Of a DNA stretch of 64,000 nt, positions 26,537 through 34,164 are shown in pieces; position 1 is the first letter of the stretch; every line of letters starts with the position of its first letter. Position numbers and translations under genes: made by a program. Below the pieces are notes generated by a model. That model was not told the DNA's origin. It did not search any database and saw nothing but the letters and a program-made list of their open reading frames with translations. Source of the stretch: Nocardia jiangxiensis NBRC 101359 (GTDB lineage: Bacteria > Actinomycetota > Actinomycetes > Mycobacteriales > Mycobacteriaceae); the NCBI RefSeq assembly GCF_000308615.1, contig NZ_BAGB01000174.1:186001-250000 (forward strand). The letters run 5' to 3'.

Positions 26537-26668
26537 CCGTGGCAGGACGTCATCCGGGTCGCCGAACTTCTCGGCTACACCGAATCGGATCTCACCGGCG
26601 AGAACACGATCAAGGTCGATGCCCGGCACGGCATTGATCTGGATGCCGTGCCTGAACTTCGCTTCTGA
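26537..26668 (+). pseudogene. C-terminal fragment of an unidentified protein
   Basis: One plus-strand frame reads WQDVIRVAELLGYTESDL and continues to ARHGIDLDAVPELRF before a TGA at 26666-26668. Composition and helix pattern look like the end of a real protein, but upstream it runs into the hairpin and no start exists. I cannot assign a family. It is offered as a remnant only. Confidence 0.3.
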
Positions 26669-26729
26669 ACCGCTCGTCGCTGTTGCAGGGGCGATGGTGT
26701 GATTGACAAGTGTTGTGGGGTAAGGGGAT

Positions 26730-27923
26730 TCAGGGGACGGTCAGGGGGAGGGATTCCCAGCCTCGGACTGTGGAGGTTGGGGAGAGGGTCAGGGCGGTGG
26801 GGTCGACGTCCCAGGTCGGGAAGTGGGTGAGGAGTTCCTCGAGGGCGATCTTCGCTTCCAGGCGGGCCAGGGCCGCGCCGAGGCAGAAATGTGTGCCGAA
26901 ACCGAAGGTGCGCAGGTTGGTCATCTTGCGGTGGATGTCGAAGCGGTCGGGATCGGACCAGCGGTCCTCGTCGCGGTTGGCGGAGGCGACCAGCAGCATG
27001 ATGGCGCTGCCCGCGGGCACTGTGGCGCCGCGTATTTCGACGTCGGTGGTGACGTAGCGGGCGATCGCGTGGCCGGTGGGTTCGAGGCGCAGGGTCTCTT
27101 CGATGGCGTTCGGGATCAGGCGGGGATCGGCGACGAGTTCGGCGCGCTGATCCGGGTAACGGGCCAGCAGTGAACCCAGCCAGCCGATCAGCCGGGCGGT
27201 GGTCTCGTTGCCCGCACCGGCCACAACGGAGATGTAGGTCAGGATCTCCTGGCGGGTGAGGGTGCGCCGCACCCCTGCGGTGTCTTCGAATTCGGCGTGC
27301 AGCAACTCCGTCATCAGATCGTCGGACGGGTGGTCCGCGCGCCAGTCGATGTACTCCGCGAAGTGGTCCGCATGCGGAATCGCCTTGTCGGACACCTGCA
27401 TCTGCTGTCCGGGCTCGGTGCGCAGGTTCGCGTCCGCGCGATCGCGGACGGCCTGCTGATCGGCCTCGGGAATCCCGAGCAACATGCCGATCACCCGCAT
27501 CGGCACCTCGTTCGCGAACTCGGTCATGAGGTCGAAGTGGTCCTGTCCCGCCAGGCGTTCCAGCGAGCGGGTGCACATCTGGCGGATCTTGGGCTCGAGC
27601 GACAGCACCCGACGCGGCGTGAACACGCGCACCAGCAGCGACCGGTGAATATCGTGCGCCGGCGGGTCCTCCATCAGCAACGTCCCCGGCGGAATCTCGA
27701 TACCGGCCTTGATGATCTCCAGAATCGGCCCGCGCGAGGAGGAGAACGTCTGCCAGTCCAGCAGCGCCCGATCGATGTCGTCGTGCTTGCTCAGCGCGTA
27801 GAAGTCGTGCCGATCGTTGTAGTAGAGCGGCGCCTCGGCCCGCAGCCGCTCGTACACCGGATACGGGTCGCCGGCGATGTCCCGATCGAAGGGATCCCAA
27901 TAGACCGGATCTGCAGGACTCAC
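26730..27923 (-). CDS. Cytochrome P450
   Basis: A 397-residue soluble bacterial P450. The haem loop FGFGTHFCLGAALA carries the axial cysteine, the I helix has AGNETT, and the K-helix ExxR is EETLRLEP. It probably hydroxylates a small hydrophobic compound using ferredoxin and reductase supplied in trans, as neither is adjacent. A perfect 13-bp palindrome lies 50 bp upstream. The order of genes gives no clue to the substrate. Confidence 0.93.
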   Translation of the reverse strand: MSPADPVYWDPFDRDIAGDPYPVYERLRAEAPLYYNDRHDFYALSKHDDIDRALLDWQTFSSSRGPILEIIKAGIEIPPGTLLMEDPPAHDIHRSLLVRVFTPRRVLSLEPKIRQMCTRSLERLAGQDHFDLMTEFANEVPMRVIGMLLGIPEADQQAVRDRADANLRTEPGQQMQVSDKAIPHADHFAEYIDWRADHPSDDLMTELLHAEFEDTAGVRRTLTRQEILTYISVVAGAGNETTARLIGWLGSLLARYPDQRAELVADPRLIPNAIEETLRLEPTGHAIARYVTTDVEIRGATVPAGSAIMLLVASANRDEDRWSDPDRFDIHRKMTNLRTFGFGTHFCLGAALARLEAKIALEELLTHFPTWDVDPTALTLSPTSTVRGWESLPLTVP

Positions 27924-27973
27924 GCGAAGCTCCTCGGCCTCTCCAGGGAGCCATCCTTCACTCTCCCCGTCGA

Positions 27974-27986
27974 GTAACTAAGTTAC
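27974..27986. promoter_or_regulatory. Palindrome GTAACTAAGTTAC, candidate operator of the P450
   Basis: Six-base arms flank a single A, 51-63 bp upstream of the P450 start. The form is typical of TetR-type operators. The regulator is not identified; TetR genes lie at 23.7 and 32.7 kb. Confidence 0.45.
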
Positions 27987-28020
27987 CACCGAGAAGAAGC
28001 TAGGTATTCGAATCGGAGAG

Positions 28021-28950
28021 TTATGTTCTCTCCCGGCCGCCTCGCAACTGGCGGATGTTCTCCAACCCGGGCGGCACCTGATCACCCACACGGGCCTGAG
28101 CCTTGTCGATGACATCCAGAACGTTCGCGAGATCCGCGCGAATCACCCCCTGCCGCACCAACTCCCGACGCCGCGCATCCACCTCCCGCTGCCTCGCCAG
28201 CCGCTCGGCCTCCCTCATCGCCGTCCGCTCCGCCGCCTGGCGATCACGACTCTCCCGGCCGATCGCCTCGATTCCCCGGACGACCTTCGCCCGCTGACGC
28301 TCTCGCCCCTGGGTCAACATGTCCTCCATCACCCGCGCCCGCTCCCCGGTCAGCCCGAGACTCGCCACCGTCTCCCGCCCCTGAACCTTCTCGTACCTGC
28401 GCACCTTCCGCATGGACCGAATCGCCGACCGGTGTGCCTCGGACAGCTCCCGCGCCGCGAACACCTTCCCCTCCGCCCGAGCCTGCTCGATCGCCCGCAC
28501 ATTCTCCGAGACGACCCGAGCAATGTCCTTCTTCCGCGTCTCGTTCTCCGTCGCCCGCACTTCCCGCCGCACACGCTCATCCCGGGCCCGCTCCAGCCGC
28601 GCCTGCTCCTTCGCCTCCCGCGCTTTCCTCTTCTCCAGATGCTTGGCAACGGTCAACGCCTGCCGAAGCTGTTCGCGCGAGACTTCCTGAACCGTGAATT
28701 GCCGAGGATATTTCTCCTGCAACTCCCTGATTTTGTCCTGCACCTCTTTGTCGATCCGCGCGCCCGCAACGACTGTCCAGTCGACAGAGCCACCGCGGTA
28801 CATGTATCGGTCGTCTCTTGCCAACTGCGCCAGGGATCCCTCTTTGTCTACTCTGCCCGCCTTGTATTCGTATACCCGCCGAAGCTCGTTGTTTCGGACA
28901 GCGTATCGGCGGTAGTCTTCCTCGATTCGGTCGTTCCACTCGAATTCCAA
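28021..28950 (-). CDS. Nuclease-fold-like domain plus long charged coiled coil
   Basis: A protein of about 309 residues starting at TTG 28950. Residues 1-110 (RVYEYKAGRVDKEG, YRGGSVDWTVVAGARID, LQEKYPRQFTVQEVS) resemble restriction-endonuclease-fold toxin domains, in which an ExK core like EYKAGR contributes catalytic residues. Residues about 110-300 are very rich in Arg, Glu and Lys and should form a long coiled coil. Sequence before the TTG is still protein-like, so the frame may be a toxin C terminus cut from a longer protein. Toxin function is inference. Confidence 0.5.
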   Translation of the reverse strand: MEFEWNDRIEEDYRRYAVRNNELRRVYEYKAGRVDKEGSLAQLARDDRYMYRGGSVDWTVVAGARIDKEVQDKIRELQEKYPRQFTVQEVSREQLRQALTVAKHLEKRKAREAKEQARLERARDERVRREVRATENETRKKDIARVVSENVRAIEQARAEGKVFAARELSEAHRSAIRSMRKVRRYEKVQGRETVASLGLTGERARVMEDMLTQGRERQRAKVVRGIEAIGRESRDRQAAERTAMREAERLARQREVDARRRELVRQGVIRADLANVLDVIDKAQARVGDQVPPGLENIRQLRGGRERT

Positions 28951-28980
28951 CGTCCCCCCATCGTTTGCGAATGCCAGAGT

Positions 28981-29439
28981 TCAGTTTTCGACCCACTCGG
29001 CCATCGGCGGCCGACCTGCTTTCACCCACTCTGCATAACCGTGGGCATTGCGGGTGAATATTTCGGACAGATAGTCGCCCCATTGCCGGTCCACGGCAGC
29101 GGTTACCAGATTGGCTACGTCCAGGTGGATGTCAATCCACTCGTGTCCGATGACCGGCCCGAAGTCCGGATAGCGTTTGCCGCCCATGCCGGGAACATTC
29201 AGCCATCGGCCTTCGAACTTCCGCCGGAACACCTCACCGAGGAAGCGCGTGATCTGATCTGCAATCTCGTGGTTCGCGGGTGCGGCGACATCCGACACCG
29301 TGCCGAAGCGGTCGATTATTTCACGCTCTACGCGGTCCAGCGCGGAGGCGGACCAGGGATCGTCCGGTATGTCCACAATCGTCTCGGTGAGGAACTCGGA
29401 GATCTGAGCGTCCATCAGATCGGGGTTCACCCACTCCAA
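28981..29439 (-). CDS. Hypothetical protein, possible immunity partner
   Basis: A 152-residue acidic protein from TTG 29439 (IIDRFGTVSDVAAPANHEI, NVPGMGGKRYPDFGPVIGHE, WGDYLSEIFTRNAHGYAEW). It lies 30 bp upstream of the nuclease-like gene in the same direction and may be its immunity protein, although immunity genes usually follow the toxin. Protein-like sequence extends upstream in frame for about 30 codons (DFRAEREAELAQFAHDQE) without a standard start codon, so the N terminus is uncertain or damaged. Confidence 0.5.
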   Translation of the reverse strand: MEWVNPDLMDAQISEFLTETIVDIPDDPWSASALDRVEREIIDRFGTVSDVAAPANHEIADQITRFLGEVFRRKFEGRWLNVPGMGGKRYPDFGPVIGHEWIDIHLDVANLVTAAVDRQWGDYLSEIFTRNAHGYAEWVKAGRPPMAEWVEN

Positions 29440-29597
29440 CCACTTCGGGTTTTCCTGATCATGTGCGAACTGAGCAAGCTCGGCCTCCCTTTCCGCCCGA
29501 AAATCGCCTATGTCCGTCTCCCCTCGCTACTGGCTATCCATGTCCACGATCCACCGAATATTAGCGCGCCCAGTCAGGCCCCGCGTAATAGTTCCGG

Positions 29598-30422
29598 TTA
29601 TGTCCGACCGTCCAGCTGTCGCTTTATGCCGATTCCGGCCATACAGCACACCTCGTCGTAGCGGCGCGCGATGCGGATCGTTCCGTCCGGGTGCCATTCT
29701 TGCGGCGGGACGATCCCCGGATCGAGTACTTCCAATCCGGTGAAAAAGCTTTCGAACTCGGCCAGGGGCCGGGGAGTGTATGCGATGTTCGAGGACTCGT
29801 AGACGTGTCGAACGTCAGCCAAGACTTTCGGCGCGAAGTCAACCACCGTCTGGCACAACACCAGGGCCGAGCCCGGTGCCAAGGCGGCGGTCAGATCCCG
29901 AATCAGCTGCACTGCAGGAATATTCGCCCTCGAGTACTCTGTCGTGCCGACCAGTGAAACAACCACCGGCCGACGTAGGTCGATCACGGCTGCCGTCTCG
30001 ACTCGGTCCAGGAGATCGCCGGTCGGATCGCATGAGAGCCAGAGCCTCTGGCCTTGGTCGCTGTGCTGGGAATGCAGTGCGGTGCCATGGGCGACCACGA
30101 TCGGATCGTTGTCCGCGTAGATGATGCGGGCCGTCGGGCGTATCGAATCGATGATGATGTGAGCCTGCGGTTCGTAGCCGGGACCGACGATGAGGAACTG
30201 CTCCGCGCCGCGCCTCGCCAGTTCCGCGACAGCTCGACACTCGAAAGCGTTGCACGCCGGCGCGGATGCTGTCGCGGTCGGGAAGACCTTTCTCATCCGG
30301 TCACCGACCGCTCGATCTCTCTGGTAGTGATCCTTGCCCGCTGTCGGATAGCAGCGCACGCGTGCCGCCTGTGGCGTCGTGATGATGCGATCGATGTCGT
30401 CGGAAGACAGTTTGAGTGGCAC
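29598..30422 (-). CDS. SAM-dependent methyltransferase (DUF574 family)
   Basis: A protein of about 274 residues related to the actinomycete DUF574 methyltransferases. It has the family hallmark KDHYQRDRAVGDRM, a motif I variant FLIVGPGYEPQAH where the family usually shows DIGTG, and RIIYADNDPIVVAHGTAL. The altered glycine motif could change cofactor binding. GTG 30422 is proposed; the frame stays open to 30569. Third-position GC is low compared with neighbours, suggesting acquired DNA. Confidence 0.7.
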   Translation of the reverse strand: MPLKLSSDDIDRIITTPQAARVRCYPTAGKDHYQRDRAVGDRMRKVFPTATASAPACNAFECRAVAELARRGAEQFLIVGPGYEPQAHIIIDSIRPTARIIYADNDPIVVAHGTALHSQHSDQGQRLWLSCDPTGDLLDRVETAAVIDLRRPVVVSLVGTTEYSRANIPAVQLIRDLTAALAPGSALVLCQTVVDFAPKVLADVRHVYESSNIAYTPRPLAEFESFFTGLEVLDPGIVPPQEWHPDGTIRIARRYDEVCCMAGIGIKRQLDGRT

Positions 30423-30528
30423 ACCGAGATCGGGCAGTCCAAGTGCCGCTGCATGATCCAGTGCGCAAGCTCGATGGACATCGATGCCCGTGACGAATGA
30501 TCTTGCGGTGGAGAAGCTTCCACGCCCA

Positions 30529-30693
30529 TCACCCGCCCGTCGGCCATGCGACGAGCGCGCACAGCACACGACGCATCAACTCGGGCGTCGGCTCGTCGAC
30601 CTCCGGCAGATCGGTGCGGGTACCGGGCGATGCCCACCGCCAGTGCGCCCCTGAAATACGTTGCGGCAGTGAATCATACGCATGCTCAGGCAT
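30529..30693 (-). CDS. 54-residue hypothetical protein
   Basis: An ATG at 30693 with GGAAGG about ten bases upstream opens a 54-codon frame (SLPQRISGAHWRWASPG, then LPEVDEPTPELMRRVLCALV). Composition is protein-like and high in third-position GC. Its TGA overlaps an ATG at 30529 (TGATG), which opens a second frame of up to 78 codons (30529 to 30293) beginning with MGVEASPPQDHSSRASMSIE and overlapping the methyltransferase N terminus. The family is unknown. Confidence 0.5.
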   Translation of the reverse strand: MPEHAYDSLPQRISGAHWRWASPGTRTDLPEVDEPTPELMRRVLCALVAWPTGG

Positions 30694-30752
30694 CCGTGCT
30701 CAGCCTTCCGTGCGCCAGTGGGCAGGAAGCCAGGGTAGTGCGACCCAAAGTC

Positions 30753-30777
30753 GTTATGCTGCAACGCTTGTCATAAC
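30753..30777. promoter_or_regulatory. Inverted repeat GTTATG-N13-CATAAC
   Basis: The repeat lies between the minus-strand 54-residue ORF and the plus-strand DUF397 genes. Symmetry and divergent position fit a regulator site, but no nearby DNA-binding protein is obvious. Confidence 0.3.
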
Positions 30778-30844
30778 TTCGGATAAGGATCAAGCCTCGG
30801 CCGGACAGGTTGGATACCACCCGTTTTTCGAAGGGGATGACCAA

Positions 30845-30928
30845 GTGAAGACTTCCGTACCGTCCACGAAACCCTCCAACGCTCTGCGCTGGGGGCACAA
30901 GAATCCCGAGATCGTCTCAGAAAGATAG
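30845..30928 (+). CDS. Candidate 27-residue ORF upstream of DUF397
   Basis: GTG 30845 follows AAGGGG by eight bases and opens a 27-codon frame (VKTSVPSTKPSNALRW, ending NPEIVSER). The stop is 16 bp before the DUF397 start. DUF397 genes usually follow an XRE regulator, which is missing here, so this could be a leader peptide or a remnant. Confidence 0.3.
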   Translation: MKTSVPSTKPSNALRWGHKNPEIVSER

Positions 30929-30944
30929 CAAGGAGATACGACCA

Positions 30945-31151
30945 GTGACCATCGACCTCTCCAGTGCACGCTGGTTCAAATCATCGCAGTCCGGGGCGAA
31001 GACGGATTGCGTGGAAGTCGCTTGGCTGAAGGCCGGACACGTAGGGGTGCGAGACTCGAAGAATCCCACCGGCCCTGCGCTTATCTTCACTGCTGACGAG
31101 TGGAGCACGTTCACCGCCGGACTGCAGGAGGGCGAATTCAGCATATCCTGA
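30945..31151 (+). CDS. DUF397 domain protein
   Basis: A 68-residue protein with the DUF397 pattern: RWFKSSQSGAKTDCVEVAWL, VGVRDSKNPTGPALIFTADEW and FTAGLQEGEF. GTG 30945 follows AAGGAG at nine bases. These actinomycete proteins usually sit beside helix-turn-helix DUF5753 regulators and are thought to act with them; that partner is absent here. Confidence 0.88.
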   Translation: MTIDLSSARWFKSSQSGAKTDCVEVAWLKAGHVGVRDSKNPTGPALIFTADEWSTFTAGLQEGEFSIS

Positions 31152-31244
31152 AGTAGCGCAACGACTTACGGTTCTGAAGCCTCAGCTCTCTCGCGCGCGT
31201 CGAGTCACGATCGGAATTACCAACCAGCATCGGTAGATCCGGGC

Positions 31245-32012
31245 TCAGCGGGGAGGCTCCTGCGGCGGATATGGTGTGCCGTAGGGGGCCGGGTTCGGTT
31301 GTTGGGCAGGCCCTTGCGGCGGATATGGTGTGCCGTAGGGGGCCGGGTTCGGGTATTGAGCAGGTCCCTGCGGTGGGTACGGGGTGCCGTAGGGATTCGG
31401 GTGGGCGGGGCGTTTGGTTGAGGCGGTTCCGCTCACGGCGGTGACGATCACCGCGATGAGCAAGAACGGCACCGCTCCCAGGTAGGCCAAGTGGAAATTG
31501 ATCGCGTCCATCATCAGCTGACCGATAACGGGCGCGACCACCGCCGCCAGGACGCCGAGCGCCGCCACCGTCGCGACCGCGATACCTCGCCGATCGTTGA
31601 GCCGGAGCACCAGCGCCACGATCACTCCGGCGGCCGCACCAGTGCCGAGCCCGCCCAGCACGCGCCCCACCAGCAGCAAGGTGCCGTCGGAGGCCAACGC
31701 GGTCAGCACGGTGCCGACGAGCATGACGCCGATCGCGGACAGGGTCACAGCTGTCGGGAATCGTGCACCGAGTGGAAGTCCGAGTCCGACGGCGAGTATT
31801 CCCGCGACCACATACGCGACGACGCAGGTCAGTAGCAGCGCTTGTCTGGATATGCCGAATTCGGCCTGGATCAGTGACCTTCCGTCGGTTCGGTAGATCG
31901 CGGTCAGCATGGCCAGGCCGATGATCACGGCGAGCCCGGGGCCGATCAGTGTCCACCCCGCACGGCCACCATTCGGCCGCGCCTCGGTCCGCTGCGGCGG
32001 CATAACGTACAT
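31245..32012 (-). CDS. Multi-pass membrane protein with Pro/Tyr-rich repeat tail
   Basis: About 255 residues with roughly six membrane segments (LIGPGLAVIIGLAMLTAIY, LLTCVVAYVVAGILAVGLGL, LLLVGRVLGGLGTGAAAG), resembling half of an MFS-type transporter (VGRVLGGLGTG). The C-terminal 55 residues form an 18-residue repeat (NPYGTPYPPQGPAQ units, three copies). ATG 32012 or ATG 32003 could be the start. Such tails are common in actinomycete envelope proteins. Function unknown. Confidence 0.65.
   Translation of the reverse strand: MYVMPPQRTEARPNGGRAGWTLIGPGLAVIIGLAMLTAIYRTDGRSLIQAEFGISRQALLLTCVVAYVVAGILAVGLGLPLGARFPTAVTLSAIGVMLVGTVLTALASDGTLLLVGRVLGGLGTGAAAGVIVALVLRLNDRRGIAVATVAALGVLAAVVAPVIGQLMMDAINFHLAYLGAVPFLLIAVIVTAVSGTASTKRPAHPNPYGTPYPPQGPAQYPNPAPYGTPYPPQGPAQQPNPAPYGTPYPPQEPPR
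31261..31410. repeat. Three tandem 54-bp units in the tail of the membrane protein
   Basis: Units begin at 31261, 31315 and 31369 and encode the 18-residue PYGTPYPPQ repeat. The first two are nearly identical; the third has diverged. Confidence 0.8.
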
Positions 32013-32126
32013 GCACTTACCGTAGCTTTTGTGCGATCCGCGGTGGTCCACTCGACCGGAATCCGGCATCGCGAAAACGGTTGTGACTGTTATCCAAAAC
32101 CCATCGGGTTCTGATCGCGAGTGTCG

Positions 32127-32471
32127 TCACCGGGCGATCACGAATCGCAGCGCCATCGGCTGATGGTCATGCGATCCAGGCAGGGGTTCCTCGTGGTGCG
32201 GGTTCCCCGGGGACCTGGGCGATGGCGTTTGCGTGGCCGCACACGAGAATGCGCACGTCGGTACCGACAGTTCGCCGTCGAGCACTGTCCAGATCTGCTC
32301 GGAGTCGAAGACGTGCAGCGGGCCGGAGGCGCCTGCTGTCATATCGACCTGCCACATCGAGAGACCGGCGGTATCGCCGACGGTCGGCGACGCGAGGGTG
32401 GTCATCACGCCGGCCGGAGTCTCGGAGCGGCGACGTTCGGTTGTGCGAATTACGGGGGACACGGGAAGCAT
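32127..32471 (-). pseudogene. Frameshifted cupin-type protein
   Basis: From ATG 32471 the frame reads as a normal cupin N-terminal half (SETPAGVMTTLASPTVG, LSMWQVDMTAGASGPLHVFD, SEQIWTVLDGELSV) and then turns into non-protein-like sequence. The expected second cupin motif and C-terminal barrel strand are missing in this frame, and neighbouring frames hold only short pieces. The ATG has no clear ribosome site. Probably decayed. Confidence 0.5.
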
Positions 32472-32697
32472 CTTCAGAGACCGGGACGCCCGGGGAAGCG
32501 TTGCGCGGCCTCCCAGGCTGGATGACCTGAGCTGGTCCGCACCACTGGACCACCGAAATTGCCGATCCCAGATCGCCGAGCCATCAATCGGGCAACTCGC
32601 CGGCAAAGCACGATCGGTGATGCCGGTGGTCGAAAAACGGTGGCAGATAGCGTGATCAGCCTCCGGTATCACAGGGATTACAGCGACCCGACGTGAG

Positions 32698-33348
32698 CTA
32701 CGGGCGGGAGTCGTCCTCGGCCTCGTCCGCGCGCGGCCGGGACGGGAGGATCTCCCGCGACCACGGCTTCCCCTCGAACAGGCTCACGAAGTCCTCCGCG
32801 AATTCGGCCAGTTCGCGGTGGCCCAGGGTGATGCCCAGGCTCGATTCGTTGACAAGGGTCGCGCCCAGGCTGCTGATCACCACCGACATCATCGCGGGCG
32901 ACAGCCCCTCGACGTCGAATCCGCGACTGCTCAGGATGACGGTCAGCGCGGTGAGCTGACTTTCCCGATACCGCTCGGCGTAGGCGGCGATCTCGGCGCG
33001 GATCTCCTTGCGGTGGTTCGCCAGCGCCATGAATTCCATCAGCAGTGCGGTGCCGCGGGCGTCGGTGGCCGTCTCCCAGAGCGCGCGCATCGGATTATTC
33101 GAGGTCAGGGCCTTGCGCTGGCGTTCCAGATTGGCCTCGGCGCCCTTGCGGAAGACAGCCAGGAACAGGTCGTCCAGGGAGGGGAAGTAGTAGTAGACCA
33201 GGGCGGGATTCACCCCGATCTTCGCGGCGACGCGCCGGGTGGTGGCCCCCGCGTAACCCTCCTCCAACATGAGTTCGGCAGTCGCCTCGATCAGCTGATC
33301 GCGGGTGTCCGTATCGTCGCCGCGGCGACGCTTGCGCGGTGCACTCAC
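32698..33348 (-). CDS. TetR-family transcriptional regulator
   Basis: A 216-residue regulator: helix-turn-helix YAGATTRRVAAKIGVNPALV followed by YYYFPSLDDLF, then a ligand domain with LLMEFMALANHRKEI. GTG 33348 follows GGGAGGAAG. It is a paralogue of the TetR at 23.7 kb. It sits at the left edge of the catabolic island, facing the plus-strand arm A across 600 bp, and is a candidate regulator of that arm. Confidence 0.9.
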   Translation of the reverse strand: MSAPRKRRRGDDTDTRDQLIEATAELMLEEGYAGATTRRVAAKIGVNPALVYYYFPSLDDLFLAVFRKGAEANLERQRKALTSNNPMRALWETATDARGTALLMEFMALANHRKEIRAEIAAYAERYRESQLTALTVILSSRGFDVEGLSPAMMSVVISSLGATLVNESSLGITLGHRELAEFAEDFVSLFEGKPWSREILPSRPRADEAEDDSRP

Positions 33349-33450
33349 AGGGCTTCCTCCCAACGGTGGTCCGCCACCACGTCCCGCTCGCCCACGCGCA
33401 CGGCCACAGTGCCGGCGCGCGCCATCGATATGCGCGGTGCGCGCGGGAGC

Positions 33451-33631
33451 GATGCTGCACTCGCGAGCTCGCCGACGACTGCACTTCGCCGGCACCGGCC
33501 TCTCGTTGTGCGAGGTGTGCCCCGCGTCGATGCTTCACTCGCGGGCTCGTTCACGGCTGCCTCTCGCTGACGCCCGCTGCCGTTGTGCGCGGCGCGCGCT
33601 GTGCCGATGGTTCATTCGCGGGCTCGCTCAC
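33451..33631. repeat. Degenerate tandem repeat, period 77-78 bp, three copies
   Basis: Related 26-bp cores resembling GATGNTTCACTCGCGGGCTC start at 33451, 33529 and 33606, spaced 78 and 77 bp. Read on the minus strand each unit could encode VNEPASEASTRGTPRTT-like peptides, but no gene is supported. The repeat fills the interval between the TetR gene and the arm A promoter. Confidence 0.6.
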
Positions 33632-33728
33632 GTGACCGAATCTATCAACCGGTGACCGCTCGGCTGTCCGGCGGCAGCGTCTGCGACTCCGGCCGGGAAT
33701 GCTAATCGATCGTTTAAGAACTTGGCAC

Positions 33729-33795
33729 CCTGCACGCTTGATCTGCTGGCGATCTGGGGTAAGTGTGCAGGTAGATCTTGCGTGAAGCGTGCAGG
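33729..33795. promoter_or_regulatory. Three AAGYGTGCAGG boxes upstream of arm A
   Basis: One inverted copy (CCTGCACGCTT, 33729-33739) and two direct copies (33761-33771 and 33785-33795, starts 24 bp apart) precede a TTGACA at 33810-33815 with a TTAAAC 17 bp further on. The array looks like an activator or repressor binding region for the arm A operon. Confidence 0.45.
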
Positions 33796-33951
33796 TCGAT
33801 CGCTGACGATTGACATGATTCGACGATAAGTGTTAAACATTTGTGGAGCAAGCGTCATCTGAATGACCCGTCTCGCAGCCCTGCGGAAGGCCTGGCTCAG
33901 GATCGCTTGCATGCTCTCCAAAGATGTTGGAGTGCACAGTATTTCATCACC

Positions 33952-34164
33952 ATGGAGGTCGATCCGGTGGTTTCCGTCGAAGGGTTCGAAGGTTCTGTGG
34001 GGAACCGAATACTGATCGACCGATTAACATCCGTGATATCCCTCGGGGCGTGCGTGGCGGCCGCTGCGGCGCAACTGGGCGGGGTCGCCGGTCATCTCCG
34101 CTTCGCCGACAACGTCCTGGCCAAGGCCGCACCCGCGCAGATCGAAAGTGGTGCCACCCGATGA
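33952..34164 (+). CDS. 70-residue hypothetical protein coupled to SDR
   Basis: ATG 33952 opens a 70-codon frame (MEVDPVVSVEGFEGSVGNRI, LTSVISLGACVAAAAAQLGG, FADNVLAKAAPAQIE). Its TGA overlaps the SDR's ATG (ATGA, 34161-34164). The middle is hydrophobic and could be one helix in or on the membrane. I do not recognise it. Coupling to the first catabolic enzyme suggests it is the first gene of the arm A operon. Confidence 0.5.
   Translation: MEVDPVVSVEGFEGSVGNRILIDRLTSVISLGACVAAAAAQLGGVAGHLRFADNVLAKAAPAQIESGATR

Noticed and set aside
24986..26629. 547-codon minus-strand ORF
   Set aside because: Shadow of the NDMA-type dehydrogenase and its upstream gene.
33640..33850. AT-richer stretch as a possible att site or island boundary
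   Set aside because: No tRNA, integrase or matching direct repeat was found at the other end of the island.
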